Made by a program: the position numbers and the translations under genes
Source of the DNA: Streptomyces specialis
GTDB taxonomy: Bacteria; Actinomycetota; Actinomycetes; Streptomycetales; Streptomycetaceae
Assembly: GCF_001493375.1 (NCBI RefSeq)
Contig: NZ_LN929895.1
Span: 112,943 to 176,942, forward strand
DNA length: 64,000 bases
Direction of reading: 5' to 3'
In this document: positions 18,921 to 27,777 of the stretch, one piece after another
Position numbering within the stretch: position 1 is the stretch's first letter
Layout: each line of letters opens with the position of its first letter
The notes under the pieces: model-generated
The model's input: only the letters and a program-made list of their open reading frames with translations
Database searches by the model: none
Told to the model about the DNA's origin: nothing

Positions 18921-20537
18921 TCACTCCTCCAGGGGCTCGTAGCCCGTCGAGACGGTCAGCACGATCGGGCCGTCCTCCTCCGGGTTGTACGGGCCGTAGG
19001 CGCGCGGCGACTGGTCCACGACCATGCCCTCGCCCTTGAGGACCTCGTCCTTGTAGACCAGCTCCTCGTCGTAGCTCCAGCCCGCGTCGCGTATGCACTC
19101 CTTCACGCTGTCGATGTGGATGTCGTAGAAGTCCGGCATCATCACCGCGCCCGGGTGGTTCTCCTGGTCGCCGTAGTCGACCGCGCCGACACACTCCGAG
19201 GAGTTGATCGTCCGCGTCGGGTCGCCCTCCTGGTAACGGCGCTCCGTCCGGCCGCCGTCGTCCCCGCCTTCCGGTTCGGTGGACTGCTCCGTCCCCGTGC
19301 CGCCGTCCGCCTCCGCCGTACCGCCGTCGCCGCCACCGTTGTTGAGCACCACGACGACCGCCACGGCCGCCACCACGGCTATCGCGACCACGGCCGCCAG
19401 CACCACCGCCCAGGTGCTGTTGCGCCCCGAGCCGCCGTCCGCGCCCGCGCCGACCGTCGTCGGCGCCCCGCCGTACGGGGGCGGCGTCGCCGGCCGCCCC
19501 TGCGGATAGCCGTAGCTCCCGGCCGGCGGGGTCGGCGCGTACGGCGAGGTGACCGGGGCGCCGAACTCCGGGAAGACGGCCTGCGCCACGCCCGCGCCGC
19601 TGCCGCCCGGCCGCGGCGCGCCCGGCACGATGCGCGGCGCCGCCGCGCCCGGCGCGATCGTGTCGGACAGGCCCAGGCACTCCGCGCGGAACGCGGGGGC
19701 GGACGGATGGCGCTCGTTGGGGTTCTTCCGCAGCGCCCGCGCCACCAGCGCGTCGATGGCCGGCGGGATCGCGGCGTTGAACGACGACGGCGCCGGCGGC
19801 TCCTCCTGGACGTGCGCGTAGGCCATGGCCAGCACCGAATCCGCCTCGAACGGCAGCCGCCCGGTGAGCAGTTCGAAGAGCATCACGCCCACCGAGTACA
19901 GGTCGGACCGCGCGTCCACGCCCCGCCCCAGCGCCTGCTCGGGCGACAGGTACTGCGGCGTGCCGACGACCATGCCGGTCTGCGTCATCGCCGTCACCCC
20001 GGACTGCGTGGCCCGCGCGATGCCGAAGTCCATCACCTTGACCACGCCGCGCCGGGTGAGCATGACGTTCCCGGGCTTGATGTCCCGGTGGACCAGACCG
20101 GCCTCATGGCTGATCTCCAGCGCCGCCAGCACGTCGCAGGTGACGCGCAGCGCCTTGTCGGCCGGCATCGCGCCGTGCCGGGCGATGTCCTCGTCCAGCT
20201 CCGTGCGCAGCGGCTTGCCCTCGACGTACTCCATGACGATGTACGGCACCTGGGCGTCGTCCACCCGGTCCTCGCCGGTGTCGAAGACGGAGACGATATT
20301 GGTGTGCGCGAGCCGGGCGACGGACTGCGCCTCCCGCTTGAACCGCTCGCGGAACGCGTCCTCGCGGCTCATCGCGGAGTGCATGGTCTTGACCGCGACG
20401 TGCCGGTCGAGCACGGTGTCCCTGGCCAGGTACACCGCCGCCATGCCGCCGGTGCCGAGCACGTCGAGCAACTGGTACCGGCCGCCGCCGACCGAGCGGC
20501 CCCTGAGATCGGCAGGCGGCTGCGCGTGGTCACTCAT
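18921..20537 (-). CDS. Membrane Ser/Thr protein kinase with PASTA-like sensor
   Basis: 538 residues. Kinase domain (residues about 19-280): glycine loop LGTGGMAAVY, catalytic Lys in HVAVKTM, catalytic loop HRDIKPGNVML, DFG as VMDFGIA, activation loop TQTGMVVGTPQYLSPEQ. A Pro/Gly/Ala juxtamembrane linker, one transmembrane helix (about 374-399) and an acidic extracellular part follow, ending with a single PASTA-like module (MPDFYDIHIDSVKECIRDAGWSYD... and VDQSPRAYGPYNPEEDGPIVLTVSTG). By analogy to PknB it could sense cell-wall fragments and phosphorylate growth regulators. ATG 20537 is chosen for its purine-rich upstream GGGGGAAAAG. It is divergent from the second kinase. Confidence 0.95.
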   Translation of the reverse strand: MSDHAQPPADLRGRSVGGGRYQLLDVLGTGGMAAVYLARDTVLDRHVAVKTMHSAMSREDAFRERFKREAQSVARLAHTNIVSVFDTGEDRVDDAQVPYIVMEYVEGKPLRTELDEDIARHGAMPADKALRVTCDVLAALEISHEAGLVHRDIKPGNVMLTRRGVVKVMDFGIARATQSGVTAMTQTGMVVGTPQYLSPEQALGRGVDARSDLYSVGVMLFELLTGRLPFEADSVLAMAYAHVQEEPPAPSSFNAAIPPAIDALVARALRKNPNERHPSAPAFRAECLGLSDTIAPGAAAPRIVPGAPRPGGSGAGVAQAVFPEFGAPVTSPYAPTPPAGSYGYPQGRPATPPPYGGAPTTVGAGADGGSGRNSTWAVVLAAVVAIAVVAAVAVVVVLNNGGGDGGTAEADGGTGTEQSTEPEGGDDGGRTERRYQEGDPTRTINSSECVGAVDYGDQENHPGAVMMPDFYDIHIDSVKECIRDAGWSYDEELVYKDEVLKGEGMVVDQSPRAYGPYNPEEDGPIVLTVSTGYEPLEE

Positions 20538-20630
20538 CGGCTTTTCCCCCTGGGCGGCGTCCCGGTCCGCCTCCGCGTCCGGGCGCATCGATCCGTTGTC
20601 CTTGCCTGTCCTCGCTTGTCCTTGCCGCGC

Positions 20631-20636
20631 ATCATA
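20631..20636 (-). promoter_or_regulatory. Candidate -10 element of the minus-strand kinase
   Basis: TATGAT on the minus strand lies about 95 bases upstream of the kinase start in the 250-base divergent region between the two kinases. No good -35 hexamer is seen at the expected distance. The rest of the intergenic region holds CTTGTC-like direct repeats but nothing I can assign. Confidence 0.3.
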
Positions 20637-20787
20637 CGGACCGGTTCCGACGCGGGGACCGGCCGGAGCGTCCCGGCACGTCAGGCGCGCTGTCCGTCCG
20701 GCACCGGCGGCACCCCCGCCCAACTTGTCAGCGTGGCCCCGGAGCGGGTTTGATTGCCGGGGAACCCAGCGACTACGGCGAGGACTG

Positions 20788-22452
20788 ATGGCACAGGAGC
20801 AAGGCGCCTCGGGCTCAGGCGACGAAGAGCCCGGGGCGACCGGCAGCGAGGTGCCCGGGCCGCCGACCGTGTGGAGCCGCAACCGCCTTGTGGGCGACGG
20901 GCGTTACCGGCTCACGCACCGCCTGGGCCGGGGCGGCATGGCGGAGGTCTTCGCCGCGGAGGACGTGCGGCTCGGCCGCCCCGTGGCGGTGAAGCTGCTG
21001 CGCTCCGACCTGGCCGAGGACCCGGTCTCCAAGGCCCGCTTCACGCGCGAGGCGCAGTCGGTCGCGGGGCTCAACCACCACGCGGTCGTCGCCGTGTACG
21101 ACTCCGGCGAGGAGCCGGTCGGCGACAGCGTCGTGCCGTACATCGTGATGGAGCTGGTCAACGGCAAGACCATCAGGGAGCTGTTGATCGACGCCGAGGC
21201 GCCGCCCGCCGAGCAGGCGCTGATCATCGTCTCCGGCGTGCTGGAGGCCCTGGCCTACAGCCACCAGCACGGCATCGTGCACCGGGACATCAAGCCGGCC
21301 AACGTGATCATCACCGAGACCGGCACCGTGAAGGTGATGGACTTCGGCATCGCCCGCGCCCTGCACGGCGCCGCGCAGACGATGACGCAGACCGGCATGG
21401 TCATGGGCACGCCGCAGTACCTCTCGCCGGAACAGGCGCTGGGCAAGGTCATCGACACCCGCTCCGACCTGTACGCGGTCGGCTGCCTGCTGTACGAACT
21501 GCTCACGCGGCGCCCGCCGTTCGTCGGCGAGTCACCGCTCGCCGTGGTGTACCAGCACGTGCAGGACACGCCCCGGCTGCCGTCCGACGTGGCGCCGGAG
21601 GTGCCGCCGGAGCTGGACGGCCTGGTGATGCGCGCGCTCGCCAAGGACCCGGACGACCGGTTCCAGTCCGCCGAGGAGATGCGCGGTCTGGTGCAGTACG
21701 CGCTGCGGATGCTCCAGGAGCACGGCGGCCACACCCGCGGCCTGTGGAACACCGGCGCCGTCGCGGGCATGGGCACCCCGCCGATGGGCACCGCGACCTC
21801 GGCGATGGGCCGCTCCGACACCCCGACCGGGCCGTACGCGGCGCCGCTGCTGCTCGGCGACCCCAAGGGCGGCGCGGGCGACCGCGACGACCACGGCGAG
21901 GGCGACGGCCGGCGCGGCCGGACGATCCTCGTCGCGCTGCTCGCCCTGCTCGCCATCGGCGCCGGCGTGCTCGTCGCGGCCAACCTCGGCGAGGACGGCG
22001 ACCCGGCCGACTCCCCCACGCAGGGGGAGACGTCGACGCCGGACAACGAGACGGAGACCGAGGGCCGGGAGACGGACCCGGAGACGCCGTCCCCGCCGGA
22101 TGACACCCAGGCGCCGACGGACGACGACTGGACCGAGCCCGAGACCCAGGACCCGACCGAGCCGGAGACCACGCCGCCGACCGAGCCGGAGACGACCCCG
22201 CCGACGGACCCGGAGACCACACCCCCGGCCGACGAGGGCGGGACGGACGTCGGCACCGCCGAGGGCGGTGCGGGAGCGGGCGGCACGGATGAGGGCAGCA
22301 CCGAGAACGGCGGGGCGGACCAAGGCACTGCCGAGAACGGCGGCACCAACGACGGCACTGCCGACAACGGTGGCACCGACGAAGGCACTGCCGAGAACGG
22401 CGGCACCAGCGTAGGCACTCCGGACCCCAACAGCCCCGGTGGCACCGGCTGA
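20788..22452 (+). CDS. Membrane Ser/Thr protein kinase with repetitive exterior
   Basis: 554 residues. Kinase domain (about residues 40-300): glycine loop LGRGGMAEVF, VAVKLL, catalytic loop HRDIKPANVII, VMDFGIA, TQTGMVMGTPQYLSPEQ. One transmembrane segment (about 378-401, RTILVALLALLAIGAGVLVAANLG) leads to a 150-residue extracellular tail that contains no PASTA module, only acidic Thr/Pro/Glu repeats and five decapeptide Gly/Thr/Asn repeats. The kinase faces the cytoplasm; the tail may act as a spacer or cell-wall anchor. It overlaps the phosphotransferase gene by 14 bases. Confidence 0.94.
   Translation: MAQEQGASGSGDEEPGATGSEVPGPPTVWSRNRLVGDGRYRLTHRLGRGGMAEVFAAEDVRLGRPVAVKLLRSDLAEDPVSKARFTREAQSVAGLNHHAVVAVYDSGEEPVGDSVVPYIVMELVNGKTIRELLIDAEAPPAEQALIIVSGVLEALAYSHQHGIVHRDIKPANVIITETGTVKVMDFGIARALHGAAQTMTQTGMVMGTPQYLSPEQALGKVIDTRSDLYAVGCLLYELLTRRPPFVGESPLAVVYQHVQDTPRLPSDVAPEVPPELDGLVMRALAKDPDDRFQSAEEMRGLVQYALRMLQEHGGHTRGLWNTGAVAGMGTPPMGTATSAMGRSDTPTGPYAAPLLLGDPKGGAGDRDDHGEGDGRRGRTILVALLALLAIGAGVLVAANLGEDGDPADSPTQGETSTPDNETETEGRETDPETPSPPDDTQAPTDDDWTEPETQDPTEPETTPPTEPETTPPTDPETTPPADEGGTDVGTAEGGAGAGGTDEGSTENGGADQGTAENGGTNDGTADNGGTDEGTAENGGTSVGTPDPNSPGGTG
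22279..22428 (+). repeat. Five tandem 30-bp coding repeats in kinase tail
   Basis: Five in-frame 30-base units (22279, 22309, 22339, 22369, 22399) encode GGTDEGSTEN, GGADQGTAEN, GGTNDGTADN, GGTDEGTAEN and GGTSVGTPDP. They follow a TEPETTPP repeat region at about 22143-22226. Such an array would be prone to copy-number change. Confidence 0.85.
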
Positions 22453-23482
22453 TCCGGCGGCCGGGCCCTCCGTACGCACCCTCACCGCACTGCTGAGCCG
22501 CTACGGCGCCGGAGAGCCCGTCGCCTGCGCGCCGGTCGCCGAAGGGCTGCTCAACCGGGGGTACCGGGTGGCGACCACCCATGGCCTGTTCTTCCTCAAG
22601 CACCACCTCGGCGGCGACCCGCAGGCGGTGATACCCCTGGCCGGCCGGCACCGCGCGACGGCGGCGCTGGCCGAGTTGGGGCTGCCCGTCGCCCCGCCGC
22701 TGGCCGACCGGGACGGGCACACCGTCGTCGTGCACCGGGGCGACCACTACGCGCTGCACCCGTGGGTCGAGGGCAGGCACCGCGACGGGGGGCAGCTCAG
22801 CCGGACGCAGAGCCGCCGTCTGGGCACGCTGCTCGGGCGGGTGCACCGGGCGCTGGAGAAGGTCATAGTGCGGTGGTCGCCGCGGCGGTTACCCGAGCGG
22901 GAGGCGGCCAGGACCGCCGAAACGCAGGCGCTCATAGACCAGCTCCTGGTCCGCGTCCGCAGCCGCCCGTGCCGCAGCCGCTTCGACGCGCTGGCCGAGC
23001 AGCGGCTGCTGGAGCGCCGCACGCTGCTGTGCGACCACGCCCATCTGCGGCCCGGCCGCGCCGAGGTGCCCGCCGAGGGGTGGGTGCACGGCGACTTCCA
23101 CCCGCTGAACCTGCTGTACCGGACGGAGGGGCCGGTGGAGCCGGTGGCCATCGTGGACTGGGACCGGCTCGCGGTGCGGCCCCGGGCGGAGGAGGCCGTG
23201 CGGGCGGCGGCGATCTTCTTCCTCCGGCCGGACGGCAGCCTGGAGCTGCCGAAGGTGCGGGCCTACGCCCGCGCGTACCGTTCCGCGACCGGTGCCTCGC
23301 CGGTGGAGCTGGCGGCGGCCGTGCACCGCGTGTGGTGGGAGCGGCTGAACGACTTCTGGATGCTGCGCTGGCACTACGAACGGCAGGACCGCCGCGCCGA
23401 CCACCAGTTCCCGGCCGCCGCCGCGCTGGTCGGCTGGTGGACGCGCCACGCGCCCGCCGTGCGGGACAGCTTCTGCGACTGA
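22439..23482 (+). CDS. Phosphotransferase (aminoglycoside/choline kinase fold)
   Basis: 347 residues with the APH fold: GLLNRGYRVATTHGLFFLKHH (nucleotide loop and Lys), the catalytic loop EGWVHGDFHPLNLLY (HGDxHxxN), and the metal-binding IVDWDRLAVRPRAEE. It probably phosphorylates a small hydroxylated metabolite; antibiotic resistance cannot be inferred. The GTG start at 22439 overlaps the upstream kinase by 14 bases, so the two are likely co-transcribed. The N-terminal ten residues are uncertain. Confidence 0.87.
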   Translation: MAPADPAAGPSVRTLTALLSRYGAGEPVACAPVAEGLLNRGYRVATTHGLFFLKHHLGGDPQAVIPLAGRHRATAALAELGLPVAPPLADRDGHTVVVHRGDHYALHPWVEGRHRDGGQLSRTQSRRLGTLLGRVHRALEKVIVRWSPRRLPEREAARTAETQALIDQLLVRVRSRPCRSRFDALAEQRLLERRTLLCDHAHLRPGRAEVPAEGWVHGDFHPLNLLYRTEGPVEPVAIVDWDRLAVRPRAEEAVRAAAIFFLRPDGSLELPKVRAYARAYRSATGASPVELAAAVHRVWWERLNDFWMLRWHYERQDRRADHQFPAAAALVGWWTRHAPAVRDSFCD

Positions 23483-23498
23483 GCGCGCGCCCCGGCTC

Positions 23499-23891
23499 CT
23501 AGGCGGCGCCGCGCACGGCGGCGAAGCGGGGGGTGAGGCACAGGTAGGCCGGCTCCAGGTCCCCGGGGCGGGGCCGGGCGGGCGGGAAGGCGGCGCGGCG
23601 CGACGCGTCGGGGTCGGCGAGGGTCGCGGTGCCGATGAGCTGGGCACCCCAGGGCGGGCCGTCGCCGCCGTGGTTGTTGGCCTCGTACGCCACCACCGAG
23701 CCGTCCAGGACGCGGGCGCCGGCCCGGCCGGTGGGGACGCGCAGCAGCACCAGGCCGCCGGTCACCACGTGGCAGGCGGGCACGACGCGCGGCAGGGCGT
23801 GCCACGTCACGGCGGCGTGGCCGTGCGGGACGCGGGGCAGCAGCCGCAGCGCCCGCGCGAGCAGGTCGTCGGGGTCGTGGGGGGCATCGGG
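23499..23891 (-). pseudogene. Pyridoxamine 5'-phosphate oxidase-like protein, 5'-truncated
   Basis: The readable part is DPDDLLARALRLLPRVPHGHAAVTWHALPRVVPACHVVTGGLVLLRVPTG through PAYLCLTPRFAAVRGAA, about 130 residues of a split-barrel flavin/PPOX-type protein. No start codon is present in frame: the frame runs straight into an adapter-like sequence at 23892-23910 and then into bkdC. The truncation is therefore most likely an assembly break and not decay. An internal ATG at 23810 would give only a fragment. Confidence 0.65.
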
Positions 23892-23910
23892 CTGTCTCTT
23901 TTACCCAGGC
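23892..23910. other. Mosaic-end remnant at the left edge of the bkd inverted repeat
   Basis: CTGTCTCTT at 23892-23900 is an exact match to the first nine bases of the Tn5 mosaic end (reverse complement), and 14 of 19 positions match overall. It sits exactly where the homology between the two bkd copies stops, and where a PPOX-like gene is fused to the E2 gene. This marks an artificial junction. Confidence 0.6.
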
Positions 23911-24483
23911 CCGTACGTCCTCCCGGGTGACGACACCGTCCTGACCGGTCGGCCTCACCGACGCCAGATCGATCCCCAGATCCTTCGCCAGCTTCCGCAC
24001 CGGAGGCTTGGCCAGCGGCTTCCCGGCCTCGGGAACGTCCTCCCGCGCGGCCGGGACCCGGGCCCCGGCCTCCGCCGCCGGGGACGCGCGGCGCGGACGG
24101 CGCTTCGCCGCCGCCGTCGAGACGCCGTAGCCGACCAGCACCGGCTGCCGGCCCTCCGGCGCCGCTTCCCCGCCGGCGGCGCCTCCGGAGGCGCCCCCGG
24201 GAGCGTCCGGGGCGCTCTCCCCGGCGGGGCCGGTGTCGATCCTGATGATCGGCGTGCCGACATCGACCGTGGTCCCCTCCTCGAAGAGGAGCTCACGGAC
24301 CTCGCCGTCGTACGGAATGGGCAGCTCGACCGCGGCCTTGGCGGTCTCGACCTCGACCACCACCTGGCCGTCGGTCACCGTGTCACCCGGCCGGACCAGC
24401 CACTTCAGGATCTCCGCCTCCGTGAGCCCCTCGCCCACGTCCGGCATCTTGAACTCTCGGTAGCGCTGTGCCTCAGCGGCCAT
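23909..24483 (-). pseudogene. bkdC: Branched-chain 2-oxoacid dehydrogenase E2, N-terminal part (left copy)
   Basis: 191 residues of dihydrolipoyl acyltransferase: a lipoyl domain (KMPDVGEGLTEAEILKWLV and EVETAKAAVELP with the lipoylated Lys at residue 49), a Pro/Ala linker and a peripheral subunit-binding domain ([32 protein letters not shown]). The catalytic domain is missing because the sequence ends at the adapter remnant. In this copy the lipoyl Lys and the codon corresponding to the stop in the right copy are both normal. The start ATG 24483 follows GAGGAGAG. Confidence 0.85.
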
Positions 24484-24508
24484 CGTCACGACTCTCCTCA
24501 GCCTTTCC

Positions 24509-25489
24509 TCAGTACGCCAAGGCGCGATCGACGCACTCCAGCACCCGGTCCAGCCCGGGGAGGTACTCCTCCTCCAGCCGGGCCGGCGGATACGGCGCGT
24601 GGAACCCGCCGACGCGCAGTACCGGGGCCTGAAGGTGGTAGAAGCAGCGCTCCGTGATCCGGGCCGCCACCTCCGCACCCGCCCCGAAGAAGACCGGCGC
24701 CTCGTGCGCCACCACCAGCCGGCCGGTCTTCTCCACCGACCACTGGAGCGTGTCGAAGTCGATCGGGGAGACCGACCGCAGGTCGATCACCTCCAGCGAC
24801 ACCCCGTCTTCCTCGGCCGCCACCGCCGCCGCCAGCGCGGTCTTCACGGTGGGACCGTACGCCACCAGCGTGAGATCCGTGCCGGGCCGGACCACCTTCG
24901 CCGCGTGCAGCGGCCCGGGGATGCCCGCCGTGTCCACCTCGCCCTTGTCCCAGTACCTGGCCTTGGGCTCGAAGAAGATCACCGGATCGTCGCACTCGAT
25001 GGCCTGCTGGAGCATCCAGTACGCGTCCGCCGGATTCCCCGGCGCGACGATCTTCAGCCCCGCCACATGCGCGAACAGCGCCTCCGGCGACTCCGAATGG
25101 TGCTCCACCGCGCCGATGCCGCCGCCGAACGGGATGCGGACGACGACCGGCAGCTTGACCTTCCCCAGCGACCTGGCGTGCATCTTCGCCAACTGGGTGA
25201 CGATCTGGTCGTAGGCGGGGTACACGAACCCGTCGAACTGGATCTCCGCGATCGGCCGGTAGCCGCGCAGCGCCAGCCCGATCGCCGTCCCGATGATCCC
25301 CGACTCGGCCAGCGGCGTGTCGATGACGCGGTCCTCGCCGAAGTCCTTCTGCAACCCGTCGGTGATCCGGAAGACGCCGCCCAGCTTGCCGACGTCCTCG
25401 CCCATCACCAGCACCTTCGGGTCGCTCTCCAGCGCCTTGCGCAGCGAGGAGTTGAGCGCCTTGGCCATCGCCATTCTCTCGGCAGCCAT
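24509..25489 (-). CDS. bkdB: Branched-chain 2-oxoacid dehydrogenase E1 beta (left copy)
   Basis: 326 residues, full length. TPP/E1beta transketolase-like pyrimidine-binding domain (VLVMGEDVGKLGGVFRITDGL, IGTAIGLALRGYRPIAEIQFDGFVYPAYDQI) and C-terminal transketolase domain (KTGRLVVAHEAPVFFGAGAEVAA). It partners E1 alpha to decarboxylate 2-oxoacids from Val, Leu and Ile and feed branched acyl-CoA starters to fatty-acid and polyketide synthesis. The segment IECDDPVIFFEPKARYWDKGEVD is canonical here but altered in the right copy. Start ATG 25489 lies five bases after the E1 alpha stop. Confidence 0.93.
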   Translation of the reverse strand: MAAERMAMAKALNSSLRKALESDPKVLVMGEDVGKLGGVFRITDGLQKDFGEDRVIDTPLAESGIIGTAIGLALRGYRPIAEIQFDGFVYPAYDQIVTQLAKMHARSLGKVKLPVVVRIPFGGGIGAVEHHSESPEALFAHVAGLKIVAPGNPADAYWMLQQAIECDDPVIFFEPKARYWDKGEVDTAGIPGPLHAAKVVRPGTDLTLVAYGPTVKTALAAAVAAEEDGVSLEVIDLRSVSPIDFDTLQWSVEKTGRLVVAHEAPVFFGAGAEVAARITERCFYHLQAPVLRVGGFHAPYPPARLEEEYLPGLDRVLECVDRALAY

Positions 25490-25494
25490 GTCTG

Positions 25495-26673
25495 TCAGAC
25501 CCCCTCGTGCCCGTGGCCGGCCCCGTGGTCCGCGAAGCCGGCCAGATACGCCGCGTACCCGGCCCGCTCCTCGTCCACCAGCGTGTGGCCGTCGGCGTAG
25601 GTGTGCTCGAAGATCGCCATGCCATCGGGGTCGGGCATGGTCCTGATGGCCTCCCGGACCCGCCGGGCCATCGTGTCGCTCTCCCGCTCCAGATCCGCGA
25701 AGAACGCCTCGTCCGCCGCGTCCTCGCGCTCCAGGCAGCGGCGCAGCCGCAGGATCGGGTCCTTCGCCTCCCAGACCTCCAGCTCCTCGTCGCGGCGGTA
25801 GCGGGTCGGGTCGTCCGACGTCGTGTGCGCGCCCATCCGGTACGTGTACGCCTCCACCAGCATCGGCCCCTGGCCGGTGCGCACGTGCTCGGCGGCGGCG
25901 CGGGTCACGGCGAGCACGGCGAGCACGTCGTTCCCGTCGACGCGGACGCCGGGGAAGCCGTACCCGGCGGCCCGCTGGTAGAGCGGGACGCGCGACTGGC
26001 GCTCGGTGGGCTCGGAGATGGCCCACTGGTTGTTCTGGCAGAAGAAGACGACGGGCGCGTTGTACACGGCGGCGAACGTGAACGCCTCCGCCACGTCGCC
26101 CTGGCTCGACGCCCCGTCACCGAAGTAGGCCACCACCGCCGAGTCCGAGCCGTCCTTGGCGACGCCCATCGCGTACCCGGTCGCGTGCAGCGCCTGCGAG
26201 CCGATGACGATGGTGTAGAGGTGGAAGTTGTTGCTGTTCGGGTCCCAGCCACCGTGGTTGACGCCCCGGAACATGCCGAGCAGCAGCGTCGGTTCCACCC
26301 CGCGGCACCAGGCGACCCCGTGCTCGCCGGAGGTCGGGAACACGTAGTCGACGTCGCGCACCGCCCGGCCCGAGCCGATCTCGGCCGCCTCCTGGCCCCG
26401 CAGCGAGGGCCCCCGGCCCCGTTCGCCCCCGCGCTCGAGCGCGGTGGCCTCGGCGTCGAACCGCCGGGTGAGGACCATGTCCCGGTACAGGCCGCGCAGT
26501 TGCCCGGGGGTGGTCTCCAGCGCGTAGTCGGGGTGCTCGACGCGTTCTCCCTCGGGGGTGAGAAGCTGCACCATCTCGGGGCGCGGGGGCCGCTTCCGCG
26601 CGGCGGCGGTCGTCGTCTTCTTTGTCGCGGCCCGGCGCGGCTTCGCGCGCGGCGCGGTGCGTTCCACGGTCAC
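25495..26673 (-). CDS. bkdA: Branched-chain 2-oxoacid dehydrogenase E1 alpha (left copy)
   Basis: 392 residues from a GTG behind GGAGGAGC. The thiamine-diphosphate motif is VVAYFGDGASSQGDVAEAFTFAAVYNAPVVFFCQNNQWAI, and a Lys/Arg/Ala-rich N-terminal 35 residues precede the domain. The protein forms the E1 heterotetramer with E1 beta. Residues about 82-130 contain odd substitutions (ALERGGERGRGPSLRGQ, DVDYVFPTSGEHG) where the right copy has the expected ALQRQGELGLWPSLLGQ and DDDYVFPTYREHG. These look like miscalled bases. The frame is intact. Confidence 0.92.
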   Translation of the reverse strand: MTVERTAPRAKPRRAATKKTTTAAARKRPPRPEMVQLLTPEGERVEHPDYALETTPGQLRGLYRDMVLTRRFDAEATALERGGERGRGPSLRGQEAAEIGSGRAVRDVDYVFPTSGEHGVAWCRGVEPTLLLGMFRGVNHGGWDPNSNNFHLYTIVIGSQALHATGYAMGVAKDGSDSAVVAYFGDGASSQGDVAEAFTFAAVYNAPVVFFCQNNQWAISEPTERQSRVPLYQRAAGYGFPGVRVDGNDVLAVLAVTRAAAEHVRTGQGPMLVEAYTYRMGAHTTSDDPTRYRRDEELEVWEAKDPILRLRRCLEREDAADEAFFADLERESDTMARRVREAIRTMPDPDGMAIFEHTYADGHTLVDEERAGYAAYLAGFADHGAGHGHEGV

Positions 26674-26753
26674 TCGTGCTCCTCCGTCGGTCCGGCCCCC
26701 GGGGTCCCGGGCGGCCGGGGCGTTGGTCCCGTTTCCCGTGCGCGGGGCCGCGC

Positions 26754-27413
26754 TCAGCGCCGTTTCTCGGCCTGGAGCCTGGCGACGTAGGCGGCGGCCT
26801 GCGAGCGGCGTTCCATGCCCAGCTTGGACAGCAGACTGGACACGTAGTTCTTGATCGTCTTCTCGGCGAGGTGCAGCTCCTCGCCGATCGCCCGGTTGGT
26901 CAGCCCGTCGCCGATCAGGTCGAGGATGCGGCGCTCCTGGTCGGTGAGCCGGGCCAGCCGGTCGTCGCCCTCGCCGGGGCCGCCGCGCAGGCGGGCCAGG
27001 ACGCGCTGGGTCGCGTCGGGGTCGAGCAGCGACTTGCCGGCGGCGACGTCGCGGACGGCGGACAGCAGCTCCGTCCCCCGGATCGCCTTGAGGACATACC
27101 CCGAGGCACCGGCCATGATCGCGTCGAACAGCGCCTCGTCGTCCGCGTAGGAGGTGAGCATCAGGCAGCGGATCGACTCGTCGCGGGAGCGGACCTCGCG
27201 GCAGACCTCGACGCCGCTGCCGTCGGGGAGCCGGACGTCGAGCACGGCCACGTCGGGCCGGACGGCGGGGATGCGGGACAGGGCGTCGGCGGCGGGGCCG
27301 GCCTCGCCGACCACCTCGATGTCGGGTTCCATGGCGAGCATCTCGTGCACGCCGCGGCGGACCACCTCGTGATCGTCGAGGAGGAATACGGTGATTGATC
27401 CGTTTTCGCCCAC
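26754..27413 (-). CDS. NarL/FixJ-type response regulator, DevR-like
   Basis: 219 residues from GTG 27413. Receiver domain: acidic pair in FLLDDHEVV, phosphoacceptor Asp in [13 protein letters not shown], signalling Thr/Lys in CLMLTSY and YVLKAI. The C-terminal LuxR-type helix-turn-helix is [52 protein letters not shown], very like DevR/DosR. No sensor kinase is adjacent. It is divergent from the right-hand bkd operon, sharing a 364-base intergenic region, and reads toward the left-hand copy. It may be an orphan regulator responding to redox or growth state; this is inference. Confidence 0.93.
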   Translation of the reverse strand: MGENGSITVFLLDDHEVVRRGVHEMLAMEPDIEVVGEAGPAADALSRIPAVRPDVAVLDVRLPDGSGVEVCREVRSRDESIRCLMLTSYADDEALFDAIMAGASGYVLKAIRGTELLSAVRDVAAGKSLLDPDATQRVLARLRGGPGEGDDRLARLTDQERRILDLIGDGLTNRAIGEELHLAEKTIKNYVSSLLSKLGMERRSQAAAYVARLQAEKRR

Positions 27414-27777
27414 AGGGCCAGTCTCACACAGGAGCCGGGGCGGCGCTCCTTCCCGCCCTGCCCGGCTCTTCCCGCGACCCGCCCGGCCGCGTTAACGTGC
27501 AAGGGTCCCAGCGTCCTGCAAGGCTTGGACCAGTGCCGTTCCACGACCTCGACAACTACTTGGATTTCCAGGTAAATCCGCAGGTCAGGGGCGCTTTCTC
27601 GGGTTGAGATCCGACTGGATACCGTGCTCTTATGGGGCCATCGAACGGGACACGAACGGACACGACACCGCTCGGTTCCGTCCGCGCCGCACCCCACCCC
27701 GTGCGCCGTACGGGACCGGACGAGCCCGTACCAGGCCGCCCGGAGACCCCGGGGGCCGGACCGACGGAGGAGCACGA
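27414..27777. promoter_or_regulatory. 364-base divergent region upstream of bkdA and response regulator
   Basis: No convincing gene lies here. It holds a palindrome at 27562-27579, TTGAGA (27604-27609) followed 18 bases later by TCTTAT as a weak promoter candidate, and, from 27745, the start of the inverted-repeat arm. The AT content rises between about 27550 and 27640, consistent with promoters for the right-hand bkd operon. Confidence 0.4.
27562..27579. promoter_or_regulatory. Palindromic operator candidate upstream of bkd
   Basis: GGATTTCCAGGTAAATCC has perfect 6-base arms (GGATTT/AAATCC) and a largely symmetric centre. It stands out as AT-rich in this context, about 200 bases before the bkdA start. 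It could bind a repressor or Lrp-type regulator of branched-chain metabolism. No regulator is identified. Confidence 0.35.

Larger units (their letters stand above)
23909..26706. repeat. Left arm of a 2.8-kb inverted repeat (bkd genes)
   Basis: This arm is the reverse complement of 27745-30542. Any position x on the left corresponds to 54451 minus x on the right with no indel over 2798 bases, including promoter-proximal sequence and gene gaps. Differences are concentrated in a few patches of substitutions. A spacer of about 1.04 kb carries the response regulator. Confidence 0.93.

Noticed and set aside
22439..23482. Antibiotic-resistance aminoglycoside phosphotransferase
   Set aside because: Only the general kinase fold is visible and the context is housekeeping, so a resistance role is not supported.
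27519..27534. DasR-like site (CAAGGCTTGGACCAGT)
   Set aside because: Only 10 of 16 positions match the ACTGGTCTAGACCAGT consensus and one half-site is missing.
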